Notes: generated by a model not told the origin, from the letters alone. Numbered from the stretch's first letter, positions 8,180 through 16,685 are shown. The stretch is DNA of 27,027 nt from Syntrophomonadaceae bacterium (GCA_007127255.1 SKZS01000186.1:1-27027); one strand, 5' to 3'. Program-made: numbers and translations.

Positions 8180-8208
8180 ATTATATCACAGCATAAAGAA
8201 GCAATCAA
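8180..8208 (-). promoter_or_regulatory. Sigma-A promoter for the HIT-rpsU-...-dgkA operon
   Basis: On the minus strand, TTGATT (8208-8203) and TATAAT (8185-8180) are separated by 17 bases. The expected start of transcription is about ten bases before the AGGAGG site of the HIT gene. No other strong promoter is seen down to dgkA, so this may drive the whole unit. Confidence 0.7.
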
Positions 8209-8280
8209 AAAGATTGCTCTTGTGGATTCAATACTTAACTTCGATAAAAGACCTGTTTTAACCTTTTTAGACGAAAAATT

Positions 8281-8309
8281 TTTACACAGTTTTAGCGATA
8301 GGCTATAAT
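8281..8309 (+). promoter_or_regulatory. Sigma-A promoter for mnmH
   Basis: TTTACA (8281-8286) and a perfect TATAAT (8304-8309) are separated by 17 bases, about 37 bases before the mnmH start. It diverges from the HIT operon promoter, the two -35 boxes being about 70 bases apart. Confidence 0.72.
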
Positions 8310-8345
8310 TAAGTAAGCGGCGCCAGAAAATGAGAGTGATTAATA

Positions 8346-9407
8346 ATGGAAATTGAAATTCAGGAAGCCCTTCAACGTTCGGACATTTTATTGATCGATG
8401 TTCGTTCTCCCGGTGAATATGCCGAGGCCTCTATCCCCGGTGCTGTAAATATTCCTCTCTTTGAGGATCGGGAGCACCACCAGGTCGGTATTATTTTTCA
8501 CCAGCTCGGAGAAGCCGAAGCACGGCGGGTAGCCCTGGAAATAATAGCGCCCAAGCTACCTGGGCTGGTTGATAAGATTGTTAAATCCAGCGGCATAAAA
8601 ACGCCCCTCCTTTATTGCCAGCGGGGAGGCTTGCGCAGTTTAAGCCTTTTTGAAATACTGAAGATTACAGGCATTCCCGCTTTAAGACTGAAAAAAGGAT
8701 ATAAAGCCTACCGCCAGTATGTAAACAAAAGAATTACCACTTACAAACTTAACAGCAAGTTTATTGTTCTACACGGGTTAACAGGTGTCGGTAAAACAGT
8801 CGTGCTTAAAAAACTCAAAGCTAAAGGCTGTCCGGTTATCGATCTTGAAGGGCTTGCCAAGCACCGCGGGTCAGTTTTTGGCGCTGTCGGCATGGATAAC
8901 GGTCGTTCCCAAAAAGATTTTGACGCCCTGCTTCTCCAGGAACTCGACCGGTACAACCAGGAGGAATATATATTTATTGAAGGAGAAGGGCGCCGTATTG
9001 GCAATATATACCTGCCGCCTTTCCTGGCCAAGGCGATGGACGAAGGTTGTCAGATTCTTTTAACCGCTTCAATGGAAACCAGGGTTAATCGCATTGTAGA
9101 AACATATATTCCCGCATCGATGCCGGAACATTTATTTGATGATCTTAAAGCTGCCCTGGAAGCGCTGAGAAAACGGTTGGGCAACAAAAAAGTCGATTTG
9201 CTGCTGAATATGCTTGAGCAGGGAAATTACCGTGATATCGCCAGAACTATGTGTTCCGACTACTACGATCTTTTCTACAGCGATTCAAGACCGGAATGCT
9301 CACAGTTTGAGACATTAGTTGATGCAGAAAATATTGAATTAGCAGCAGATAAACTTTTGGAAATCAGAAAGCAGGCAAAGTCTTTTCTTGTCAAGAGTGC
9401 AAAATAA
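8346..9407 (+). CDS. mnmH: tRNA 2-selenouridine synthase (SelU/MnmH)
   Basis: MnmH replaces the sulfur of 2-thiouridine at the tRNA wobble position with selenium, using selenophosphate, through a geranylated intermediate. The 353-residue protein has an N-terminal rhodanese domain (about 1-130) with the active cysteine in YCQRGGLRS (Cys91), then a P-loop domain with GLTGVGKT (144-151). Other family blocks are DLEGLAKHRGSVFGAVG and FIEGEGRRIGNIYLP. Length and architecture are complete. The ATG has GAGAGTGA six bases upstream. It is the first gene of a rightward island inside an otherwise leftward, syntenic region. It implies selenophosphate synthetase (SelD) elsewhere in the genome; none is in this window. 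Confidence 0.95.
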   Translation: MEIEIQEALQRSDILLIDVRSPGEYAEASIPGAVNIPLFEDREHHQVGIIFHQLGEAEARRVALEIIAPKLPGLVDKIVKSSGIKTPLLYCQRGGLRSLSLFEILKITGIPALRLKKGYKAYRQYVNKRITTYKLNSKFIVLHGLTGVGKTVVLKKLKAKGCPVIDLEGLAKHRGSVFGAVGMDNGRSQKDFDALLLQELDRYNQEEYIFIEGEGRRIGNIYLPPFLAKAMDEGCQILLTASMETRVNRIVETYIPASMPEHLFDDLKAALEALRKRLGNKKVDLLLNMLEQGNYRDIARTMCSDYYDLFYSDSRPECSQFETLVDAENIELAADKLLEIRKQAKSFLVKSAK

Positions 9408-9453
9408 CATTAGTTAAATGTTTGCCAGGTACTTTTTTTTCGGCGATAGAGTA

Positions 9454-9483
9454 TTGCATAAACTGCTCCATTAGCTATATAAT
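9454..9483 (+). promoter_or_regulatory. Probable sigma-A promoter for the ylbF-like gene
   Basis: TTGCAT (9454-9459) and TATAAT (9478-9483) are separated by 18 bases and lie about 37 bases before the start codon. It suggests that the YlbF-HAD pair is transcribed separately from mnmH. Confidence 0.65.
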
Positions 9484-9519
9484 CAATATTATTACAATAG
9501 ATAGGAGTGATTATAGCAG

Positions 9520-9909
9520 ATGAATCCCTACGATGCTGCACATGCCCTAGCCAAGGCCCTACGTGAATCTCCTGAATTTAAAGAAATGAAAAAAGCACAG
9601 GATGATGTTAAAGCTGACATTTCTGCAAAAGAAATGCTGCTTGACTTCCGCCGGGAACAGTTTAACATGCATAAGCAGCAGCTGTCCGGTGTTGAAGTCT
9701 CCCAGGAACAAAAAGAAAAGCTGGAAAAATTATTTGAAGTTGTAAACATGAACTCACTGATCAAGCGCTTGTTAAACGCAGAATACAAAGTTTCGATCAT
9801 GCTGCAAGATATTCAGAAAATTATCAGTGAAGCTAACAAAGAAATCTACGACGAAGAACTGATAGGCAGCACCGAAGACCTCTTCGGTGAACAGGAATAT
9901 GAGCAATAG
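9520..9909 (+). CDS. YlbF/YmcA family protein
   Basis: A 129-residue, almost entirely helical protein of the YlbF/YmcA (DUF964) family. It shows the typical layout: MNPYDAAHALAKALRESPEF with the Leu-x-x-Ser-x-Glu-Phe turn, a long charged helix with KEMLLDFRREQF, and a second half with NMNSLIKRLLNAEYKVSIML. In Bacillus YlbF, YmcA and YaaT form a complex that directs RNase Y and so affects mRNA processing, competence and sporulation. No partner gene is in this window. TAGGAG precedes the ATG, though at 13 bases the gap is somewhat long. Which paralogue it is (YlbF, YmcA or YheA) cannot be settled by eye, so no symbol is given. Confidence 0.85.
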   Translation: MNPYDAAHALAKALRESPEFKEMKKAQDDVKADISAKEMLLDFRREQFNMHKQQLSGVEVSQEQKEKLEKLFEVVNMNSLIKRLLNAEYKVSIMLQDIQKIISEANKEIYDEELIGSTEDLFGEQEYEQ

Positions 9910-10624
9910 AAATAAAAGCTACCGGGCGCTTCTAATTGATTTAGACGGAACCCTGCTTAATCTTGATATCGATCGGTTTATACCGGTATATCTCGAGGCG
10001 CTTTCTAAAAAGTTTACCGAATTTATCAGCCAGGAAGATTTTATCAGCCATCTGTTTAAGGCAACAAGCAGAATGGTTGAAAATGACGATCCCCTGATGA
10101 AAAATGAAGTGGTCTTCTACGATGAGTTTTATCGCCTGACTGGACTTGAACGTAACCAGGTCAAATCTATAGCCGATGATTTTTACAGGCAGGAGTTCTC
10201 TGCTTTAAGCTTTTTTGGAAAAAAACATCCTTATTCCCGGGCAGTAATTGAAGCAGCAAAGAGTAAAAACCTGGTTTTAACTCTAGCTACCAATCCGGTT
10301 TTTCCGACAGCTGCTACCATGCACCGCCTCTCCTGGAGCGGCCTTTCCAGGCAGGACTTTCAGCTGGTGACAACCATGGATAACATGCATTTTTGCAAGC
10401 CCAGGAAAGAGTACTACCTGGAAATTGCTAAAAAAATTAATTGTCCCCCTGAACAGTGCCTCATGGCCGGCAATGACACCCTGGAAGATCTAAATGCTTC
10501 AGAAGCGGGAATGGGAACTTTCCTGGTGGAAGATTTCATTATCCAGCGGGGAGGAGAGGAACCCAGATGCGACTACCGGGGAAGTCTAGAGGACCTGGTT
10601 GGATTTATTGAACAGTTGCGATAA
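9899..10624 (+). CDS. HAD-superfamily hydrolase
   Basis: A haloacid-dehalogenase-type phosphatase of 241 residues. Motif I is DLDGT (nucleophile Asp14, Asp16), motif II is the Thr in LATNP, motif III the Lys in CKPRKEYY, and motif IV GNDTLEDL. A helical cap lies between motifs I and II (about 22-115). The substrate cannot be predicted. The ATG at 9899 lies inside the end of the ylbF-like gene (11-base overlap), with AGGA only three bases before it; a GTG at 9887 is possible but has no ribosome site. The overlap suggests coupled translation. A good terminator follows at 10709. Confidence 0.88.
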   Translation: MSNRNKSYRALLIDLDGTLLNLDIDRFIPVYLEALSKKFTEFISQEDFISHLFKATSRMVENDDPLMKNEVVFYDEFYRLTGLERNQVKSIADDFYRQEFSALSFFGKKHPYSRAVIEAAKSKNLVLTLATNPVFPTAATMHRLSWSGLSRQDFQLVTTMDNMHFCKPRKEYYLEIAKKINCPPEQCLMAGNDTLEDLNASEAGMGTFLVEDFIIQRGGEEPRCDYRGSLEDLVGFIEQLR

Positions 10625-10697
10625 TACAAGTAAAAATATGTAGACTTTAACTTTTTGCAGGTAATACTTTTTCAGTATCTATAATTATATCGCTGTA

Positions 10698-12047
10698 TTA
10701 TTTCTCACGGACAGGATTTTTTCCTGTCCTTTTACTTTTTGTATAAGCTGCCCTGATATGCGATCCTTCGTCCTGGTCAAGACGGGCATTGACCTCGCTG
10801 CCCCGCCAGTGGATTCCCTTGATTGAAGTATTAATTCTTACCCACAGGTAGTGAGGTGTAAAACCTTCGCCATAAGCATAAGGAACTACTTTTTCAACCA
10901 GGACGGGCTGGATGGTGCCTAAAAACTGCTTCCTGTATTCGGATGCCATCTCTTCGCCTAATTCTATCATCTGGCTGCTGCGTTTCTCTTTAACCTGATT
11001 GGGTAATTGACCAGGAAAATCGGCTGCTGCTGTATCGGGACGGGAAGAATACTTGAAAACATGGAGACGGCTGAATCCTATATCGCTGATCAGCTTGAGG
11101 CTGCGTTGATGGTGTTTCTCAGACTCCCCGGGGAAACCGACGATGACATCTGTACTTAACGATAACCCCGGAATCTCCTGTTTGAGCCACTTGGCCAGGT
11201 ACAGGTATTCAACCGGTTCGTAAGGCCGGTTCATCAACCGTAAAATTTCCCCATCCCCGCTCTGCAGGGGAATATGCAGGTGGGGGCAAATAAGTTTTGA
11301 GCTGCTGATTTGCTCAACCAACTCGGAATTTATGTCGGAAGGTTCCAGTGAGCTAAGACGCAGACGCAGCAATCCGGGTATTTCTTCCAGATCTTTTAAG
11401 AGGGCAGCTAATGATACATCCTGAAGATCTGTTCCATAAAGTCCAAGATGAACGCCGGTTAGCACCAGCTCACGGCAACCTGAATCAATAAGAGTCCTGG
11501 CCCTGAGCATGACTTCTTCAGGCGGCATACTTCGCAGGGGTCCCCGGACCCTGGGTACAACGCAATAACTGCATAGTTGATTGCAGCCTTCCTGTACTTT
11601 TAAAAAACCCCTGGTGCGGCCCCTTCGTCCTGCAGGAGGCAGCAGTTCAAACCCTTTGCCCGCCCGGTGTGAAGTTACCAGGTTGAGCAACTTGCCACGT
11701 TGTAGTGATTCAACCAGGTCAGGCAGAGTTTCACGCCCCTGGTTCCCAATGATCAGATCTGCCGTGTCCATCTGCCTTATCTGTTCCGGTTCTCCCTGGG
11801 CATAGCAACCTGTAGCCACAATAATTGCATCCGGAGAACGTTTTCTGGCCCGGCGAATTGCTTTGCGCGATTTATGATCACTTTGCCCTGTTACAGTGCA
11901 TGTATTAATGATATATACATCGGCCTGATCTTTAAATGAAGTAATTCGAAAACCGGCTTTTTCAAAAAGAACCTGTAAAGATTCTGTCTCACAAAAGTTT
12001 ACTTTGCAACCAAGGGTATAGAATGCCGCTTTTTTCTTCAATTGCAC
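10698..12047 (-). CDS. mtaB: tRNA t6A37 methylthiotransferase MtaB
   Basis: A radical-SAM enzyme that converts N6-threonylcarbamoyladenosine-37 to its 2-methylthio form in tRNAs reading ANN codons. The 449-residue protein has the N-terminal UPF0004 domain with cluster ligands Cys14 (TLGCKVN), Cys50 and Cys81, the radical-SAM CxxxCxxC at Cys155, Cys159 and Cys162, and a C-terminal TRAM domain (about 370-430). YTLGCKVN near the start separates MtaB from MiaB. It starts at GTG 12047 inside the end of rsmE (10-base overlap), with GGAGAAGG just before. The C-terminal basic tail (KSKRTGKNPVREK) is encoded by DNA that also forms the terminator of the opposing HAD gene. Confidence 0.95.
   Translation of the reverse strand: MQLKKKAAFYTLGCKVNFCETESLQVLFEKAGFRITSFKDQADVYIINTCTVTGQSDHKSRKAIRRARKRSPDAIIVATGCYAQGEPEQIRQMDTADLIIGNQGRETLPDLVESLQRGKLLNLVTSHRAGKGFELLPPAGRRGRTRGFLKVQEGCNQLCSYCVVPRVRGPLRSMPPEEVMLRARTLIDSGCRELVLTGVHLGLYGTDLQDVSLAALLKDLEEIPGLLRLRLSSLEPSDINSELVEQISSSKLICPHLHIPLQSGDGEILRLMNRPYEPVEYLYLAKWLKQEIPGLSLSTDVIVGFPGESEKHHQRSLKLISDIGFSRLHVFKYSSRPDTAAADFPGQLPNQVKEKRSSQMIELGEEMASEYRKQFLGTIQPVLVEKVVPYAYGEGFTPHYLWVRINTSIKGIHWRGSEVNARLDQDEGSHIRAAYTKSKRTGKNPVREK
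10709..10740 (+). terminator. Intrinsic terminator of the ylbF-HAD unit, inside the 3' end of mtaB
   Basis: GGACAGGA (10709-10716) and TCCTGTCC (10722-10729) form a perfect 8-bp stem with a five-T loop, followed on the plus strand by TTTTACTTTTT. On the minus strand no U-run follows, so the element points rightward and serves the HAD gene. It lies within the last codons of mtaB. Confidence 0.8.
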
Positions 12048-12796
12048 ACACCTTCTCCATAAAGATCACCCCAGGCTGCCTGGACCATAGTGATCACCGC
12101 AACTGCAGCAGTTTCACTGCGCAGGATCCGGGGGCCGAGGTGAACTTTTTCGGCGCCGGCCTTGACTAAAGCTTCTATCTCATTACTATCAAACCCTCCT
12201 TCAGGTCCAATAAACAGAAAGACAGCCCTGTCATTTGAACAGGGCTGACTTAAAAAATCGCTGATTGTAATTTCTTTTTCTTCTTCCCACGGGACCAGGA
12301 CTTTATGGTTCTCAATCCGCGGCAGTACAGACTGCAGTGTGCAAACAGGCTCGATTTCGGGTAGATACGCCCGCCGACACTGGGCTGCCGCAGCACGTAC
12401 TTTACTGCTCCAGCGTAAAAGTTTTTTTTCATCCTGCTGACGTCCATGATGCGGTATGCTCCGCTCGGTCAGTAATGGCACAATCCGGTAAACGCCAAGT
12501 TCAACAGCCTGTCTGATAATCAAATCCATTTTATCACCTTTAACCAGAGACTGGAAAAGGGTGATCTTAAGAGGTGATTCCGCCGGGGGTTGCACTTCAC
12601 CTAATAATACACGGACTTCCTGCGGAGAAGATAAAACTATCCTGGCCTGCCTGGCGATACCCAACCCGTCTGAAACAACTATTTCGTCTCCCGTTTTTAA
12701 GCGTAACACCCGATAGGCATGATTAAGATCCCGATCAAAAAGGGTTATTTCATCCCCGCTGTTAAGAGCTTCTCCTTCAGTAAAAAAGTAGTGCAT
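12038..12796 (-). CDS. rsmE: 16S rRNA m3U1498 methyltransferase RsmE
   Basis: RsmE methylates N3 of U1498 in 16S rRNA using S-adenosylmethionine. The 252-residue product has an N-terminal PUA-like domain (about 1-70, HYFFTEGEAL then HAYRVLRLKTGDEI) and a C-terminal SPOUT knot with FIGPEGGFDSNEIEAL and LGPRILRSETAAV. DLIIRQAVELGVYRIVPL is also typical. The ATG at 12796 has GGAGG five bases upstream; an in-frame TTG at 12808 is part of that site. It follows dnaJ by 24 bases. In Bacillus prmA lies between dnaJ and rsmE; it is absent here. Confidence 0.95.
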   Translation of the reverse strand: MHYFFTEGEALNSGDEITLFDRDLNHAYRVLRLKTGDEIVVSDGLGIARQARIVLSSPQEVRVLLGEVQPPAESPLKITLFQSLVKGDKMDLIIRQAVELGVYRIVPLLTERSIPHHGRQQDEKKLLRWSSKVRAAAAQCRRAYLPEIEPVCTLQSVLPRIENHKVLVPWEEEKEITISDFLSQPCSNDRAVFLFIGPEGGFDSNEIEALVKAGAEKVHLGPRILRSETAAVAVITMVQAAWGDLYGEGVCN

Positions 12797-12820
12797 GAGC
12801 GCCTCCAAAACAAGCGGGTA

Positions 12821-13975
12821 TTACCCTCCGCCGAAAGCATCTTTAAATTTGTCAAGAAAACTTCTGTTTTCAAGGCCTACTTCTTCCCCGCTGATATGGG
12901 CAAGTTCAGCAAGGAGCTCTTTCTGGCGGGGATTTAGCCGTTTTGGCACTTTTACTTGCACTTTCACCCGCAAATCGCCTTTGCCTGAGCCCCTTAACTG
13001 AGGCATTCCATGGCCTTTTAAACGAAAAGTAGCGCCATGCTGTGTTCCTTCGGGTATCCTTAACTCTGCAGTGCCGGCCAGGGTGGGCACTTCCATTTCC
13101 ACACCCAGGGCAGCCTGGCTGATACTGATTGGCACTTCCAGGATCAGGTCATTACCCTGGCGCTTAAATTTTTTGTGAGGCTTAACCCGGACTATAACAT
13201 ATAGATCACCCGGAGGGCCTCCCCTGATACCGGCTTCGCCTTCCCCGCTAACTCGAAGCCGTGAGCCATCCTCAATGCCTGCGGGAATCTTTATGTCAAC
13301 TTTCCGTTCTTTGACAACACGTCCCTGTGCCCTGCAAGCCGGGCAGGGTTCCCTGACAACAGTACCTTCGCCGCGACAGTCTCTACAAACCTGCGTGCTC
13401 ATTATTCGACCAAAAGGTGTGCTCCGGGCAAACTGCTGCTGCCCGCTGCCTCTGCAGGCCGGACATGTTTCAGGTCTTGTTCCTGCTTTGGCCCGGCTGC
13501 CTTCACATTCAGAGCAGGTTTCGGTACGCGGTATATTAATCACCTTTTCAACACCGTTAAAAGCTTCCTCCAGGGTGATATCCAGATCGTAGCGCAGGTG
13601 ATTACCCTGTTCGGGTCCCGGAGGACGGCGCCTGCCTGCGCCGGCCATACCGCCAAAAAACTGCTCAAATATTTCATCTATACCACCGCCGAAACCGAAA
13701 CCGCCAAAGCCCGAACCGCCAAAGCCTTCCGGTCCGGCTCCGCTACCATCAAAACCGGCTTGATGTCCAAAACGATCATACTGATCCCTTTTTTGCGGAT
13801 CACTCAAAACATCATAAGCTTCCTTGATTTCATTGAACTTCCCGGCTGTTTCGGCATCATCCTTATTGAAATCAGGATGGTACTGCTTGGCCAGGCGCCG
13901 ATATGCTTTTTTCACTTCATCGGGTGAAGCTCCACGCTCCAAACCGAGTACTTCATAATAATCTCTTTTACTCAT
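12821..13975 (-). CDS. dnaJ: Chaperone DnaJ (Hsp40)
   Basis: DnaJ delivers unfolded clients to DnaK and stimulates its ATPase. The 384-residue protein has a J domain with HPD at residues 33-35, a Gly/Phe-rich linker (about 72-100, GFGGSGFGGFGFGGG), a four-repeat zinc-binding region, and the C-terminal client-binding beta domains. The repeats are CSECEGSR, CPACRGSG, CRDCRGEG and CPACRAQG, so the first and fourth depart from CxxCxGxG at a Gly while all eight cysteines are kept. It follows dnaK by 34 bases, with GAGGA upstream, in the CIRCE-controlled operon. Confidence 0.97.
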   Translation of the reverse strand: MSKRDYYEVLGLERGASPDEVKKAYRRLAKQYHPDFNKDDAETAGKFNEIKEAYDVLSDPQKRDQYDRFGHQAGFDGSGAGPEGFGGSGFGGFGFGGGIDEIFEQFFGGMAGAGRRRPPGPEQGNHLRYDLDITLEEAFNGVEKVINIPRTETCSECEGSRAKAGTRPETCPACRGSGQQQFARSTPFGRIMSTQVCRDCRGEGTVVREPCPACRAQGRVVKERKVDIKIPAGIEDGSRLRVSGEGEAGIRGGPPGDLYVIVRVKPHKKFKRQGNDLILEVPISISQAALGVEMEVPTLAGTAELRIPEGTQHGATFRLKGHGMPQLRGSGKGDLRVKVQVKVPKRLNPRQKELLAELAHISGEEVGLENRSFLDKFKDAFGGG

Positions 13976-14009
13976 ATCCAGATATCATCCTCACTAATCA
14001 TTTGACACC

Positions 14010-15905
14010 TTAACTATCTTTCTTGTCTTCTGCACTCTCTTCTTCGCTGCCTTCCTCTGCACTTCCTTCTTCATCCTGCACATCGTAGTCAGCATCTACC
14101 ACATTTTCATCCTCGCTGCTTTCTCCGCCTTCTTCTCCTGCTGCTTCAGCGGCAGCTTCACCTTCCTGGGCTTTCGCCTGTTCATATAGCTTGGTCGAAA
14201 GTTCATGCATGAAGGAGTTCATTTTCTCGGTAGCCTCTTTAATACGATCGAGATCTTCGCCCTTCGAAGCCTCCCTCAATTCCTCAATTGCCTTGTTGAC
14301 TTCCTCTGCCTTGTCCGGCTCTACTTTGTCACCAAGATCTTTAAGAGACTTTTCAGCACTGTAAGCGAGGCTGTCAGCCTGGTTGCGAGCTTCGGCAAGC
14401 TCCCGGCGCTGTTGATCCTCTTCGGCATATTTTTCCGCCTCATTGACCATTTCGTCAATCTGATCTTTCTCCAAACCGCTTGAAGCAGTAATTGTAATAT
14501 TCTGCTCACGGTTGGTACCAAGATCTTTAGCCGAAACATTAACGATACCATTGGCATCGATATTAAAGCTTACTTCGATTTGCGGCACACCGCGCGGAGC
14601 AGGAGGAATGCCGTCAAGCATAAAGCGACCCATTGTTTTGTTGTCAGCCGCCATAGCCCTTTCGCCCTGAAGAACATGTATTTCCACACTGGTCTGATTA
14701 TCAGCTGCAGTTGAAAATATTTGTTTCTTCTCGGTCGGAATGGTGGTATTGCGTTCAATAATTTTAGTATAGACACCGCCCAAAGTTTCAATGCCCAGGG
14801 AAAGCGGCGTTACATCCAGCAGCAGAACATCTTTAGCTTCGCCACCCAGCACAGCAGCCTGGTAAGCGGCGCCCATGGCAACGACCTCATCCGGGTTAAC
14901 ACCTTTATGCGGCTCCTGGCCGAGAAGTTTGCGTATCGCTTCCTGGACAGCAGGAATTCGTGTGGAGCCGCCGACCAGAATAATCCGATCGACCCCTTCA
15001 GAGTTCAAACCGGCATCTGCAATAGCCTGTCTGGTCGGACCCATTGTTTTTTCAACCAGGTCGGCAGTCAATTCATCGAATTTTGCCCTGGTTAATGGAA
15101 CATTGAGGTGTTTCGGGCCGTCCTGGGTAGCCGTGATGAAAGGAAGGTTTATGTCAGTCGACGTAACCGAAGAAAGCTCAACCTTGGCTTTTTCTGCCGC
15201 TTCGCTAAGCCTCTGCAGGGCCATGCGATCTTTACGCAGGTCTATACCCTGATCTTTCCTGAACTCCTCGGCCACGTAATCGACAACCCTCTGATCGAAG
15301 TCATCGCCACCAAGCCGGTTGTTTCCACTGGTGGCTTTAACCTCAACCACGTCATCACCCAGTTCTAATACAGAAACATCAAATGTCCCTCCACCAAGAT
15401 CGAATACCAGGATTTTTTGATCGCCTTTTTTGTCCAACCCGTAAGCAAGGGCAGCAGCTGTTGGTTCATTGATAATGCGCAGGACTTCAAGACCGGCAAT
15501 GGTGCCGGCATCCTTAGTCGCCTGCCGCTGGCTATCGGTAAAGTAAGCAGGCACTGTAATAACAGCCTGCGTAATTTTCTCACCCAGAAAGCTCTCTGCA
15601 TCGGTTTTAAGCTTTTGCAGAATCATTGCTGAGATCTCCTGCGGAGTATACTCTTTATCATCAATTTCAGCCTTATATTCTGTCCCCATCTCACGTTTAA
15701 CTGAAGTAATAGTGCGATCCGGGTTAGTAATAGTTTGGCGCTTCGCGACCTGGCCTACCAGGCGCTCGCCTTCCTTGGTAAATGCAACTACTGACGGCGT
15801 CAACCTGCTGCCTTCTGCGTTGGCGATAATTTCCGGTTCACTGCCAATTAAGGCAGCAACTACTGAGTTGGTTGTTCCTAAGTCAATCCCTACTACTTTT
15901 CCCAT
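14010..15905 (-). CDS. dnaK: Chaperone DnaK (Hsp70)
   Basis: The ATP-driven Hsp70 chaperone, 631 residues. The N-terminal ATPase domain opens with GIDLGTTNSVV and contains INEPTAAALAYG, DLGGGTFDVSVLEL and ILVGGSTRIPAVQ. The linker DVLLLDVTPLSLGIETLGG leads to the substrate-binding domain and helical lid. The end is a long Glu/Ala/Asp-rich tail (about 570-631), more extended than the usual short acidic end. The ATG has AGGAGGAAGAAA directly before it. A 141-base gap to grpE includes a small palindrome (GCTTATAAATAAGC) but no obvious promoter. Transcription is probably from the hrcA promoter under HrcA/CIRCE control. Confidence 0.98.
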   Translation of the reverse strand: MGKVVGIDLGTTNSVVAALIGSEPEIIANAEGSRLTPSVVAFTKEGERLVGQVAKRQTITNPDRTITSVKREMGTEYKAEIDDKEYTPQEISAMILQKLKTDAESFLGEKITQAVITVPAYFTDSQRQATKDAGTIAGLEVLRIINEPTAAALAYGLDKKGDQKILVFDLGGGTFDVSVLELGDDVVEVKATSGNNRLGGDDFDQRVVDYVAEEFRKDQGIDLRKDRMALQRLSEAAEKAKVELSSVTSTDINLPFITATQDGPKHLNVPLTRAKFDELTADLVEKTMGPTRQAIADAGLNSEGVDRIILVGGSTRIPAVQEAIRKLLGQEPHKGVNPDEVVAMGAAYQAAVLGGEAKDVLLLDVTPLSLGIETLGGVYTKIIERNTTIPTEKKQIFSTAADNQTSVEIHVLQGERAMAADNKTMGRFMLDGIPPAPRGVPQIEVSFNIDANGIVNVSAKDLGTNREQNITITASSGLEKDQIDEMVNEAEKYAEEDQQRRELAEARNQADSLAYSAEKSLKDLGDKVEPDKAEEVNKAIEELREASKGEDLDRIKEATEKMNSFMHELSTKLYEQAKAQEGEAAAEAAGEEGGESSEDENVVDADYDVQDEEGSAEEGSEEESAEDKKDS

Positions 15906-16046
15906 TTTTCTTCCTCCTAAGCTTGTCTTTAATAAAAATAATTAGTTTTAAAAGACGGCGAGTAGAATCAGCCGCTTATTTATAAGCCATGTGTTTCTAA
16001 GTTTCATACCTTTACTTTGATCCCGACTTTTGAGAACTGCCGGATA

Positions 16047-16643
16047 CTACTCCCCGCAAACCTTAACCATAGCAGGCCGCAGAACTTTCTTCCGATGGTG
16101 ATAACCTTTCTGTAGTTCTTCCAAAACAATTCCCGGTTCACTCTGATCACTTTTTTCCTGCATCACGGCATGATGACAGTTCGGATCAAACTTGCAGCCG
16201 ACTGCTTCGATCTCGCTAACTCCTTCCTGCTCAAGTATCTGTATAAGCTGCTTATAGATCATTTCCAAACCTTCAACATGACCTGCAGGCATGTTTTCGT
16301 CCGAGCAGGCAGATTCAAGAGCACGTTCCAGGTTGTCTAGAACAGGCAATAGACGGCTGAGAAATTGGTGCAGGGCGTATTCCCTGGCCTCAGCTTGTTC
16401 TATTTTACTGATCCGCCGCAGGTTATCAATATCGGCCTGTTTACGCTTTAATTTATCTAGCAGCTCCTCTTTTTCCTGCTGCCACTCCGGGGACTCTTCT
16501 CCTGATTGGTTGACGTCTTCTGCAGTTTCTTCTTCAGCGATAACTTCAGCTTCATCCGATTCTTTTGTTATTAGATCTTGTTCTTCGATTTCTTCGGGGG
16601 CCTGTTCTTCATTTTTCTTTTTATTGTTCTTTTCCTCGGGCAT
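16047..16643 (-). CDS. grpE: Nucleotide exchange factor GrpE
   Basis: GrpE releases ADP from DnaK. The 198-residue product has the typical Glu/Lys-rich N-terminal tail (about 1-55), a long coiled coil (about 55-120, with QADIDNLRRISKIEQAEARE) and the C-terminal beta-wing (GCKFDPNCHHAVMQEKSD, then LQKGYHHRKKVLRPAMVKVC). I prefer the ATG at 16643, eight bases after AGGTGA; a GTG at 16655 is part of that ribosome site. It lies between hrcA and dnaK as in most Firmicutes. Confidence 0.96.
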   Translation of the reverse strand: MPEEKNNKKKNEEQAPEEIEEQDLITKESDEAEVIAEEETAEDVNQSGEESPEWQQEKEELLDKLKRKQADIDNLRRISKIEQAEAREYALHQFLSRLLPVLDNLERALESACSDENMPAGHVEGLEMIYKQLIQILEQEGVSEIEAVGCKFDPNCHHAVMQEKSDQSEPGIVLEELQKGYHHRKKVLRPAMVKVCGE

Positions 16644-16685
16644 ACAATAATTCACCTGCTTGCTAATATTTTAGATATCATCCTG

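Noticed and set aside
9408..9445. AACATT-AGTTA-AATGTT hairpin after mnmH as a terminator
   Set aside because: Only a 6-bp AT-rich stem, and the T-run is about 13 bases too far away.
15960..16000. Palindrome GCTTATAAATAAGC in the grpE-dnaK gap as a terminator or operator
   Set aside because: Short AT-rich stem, no T-run, not a CIRCE; may be chance.
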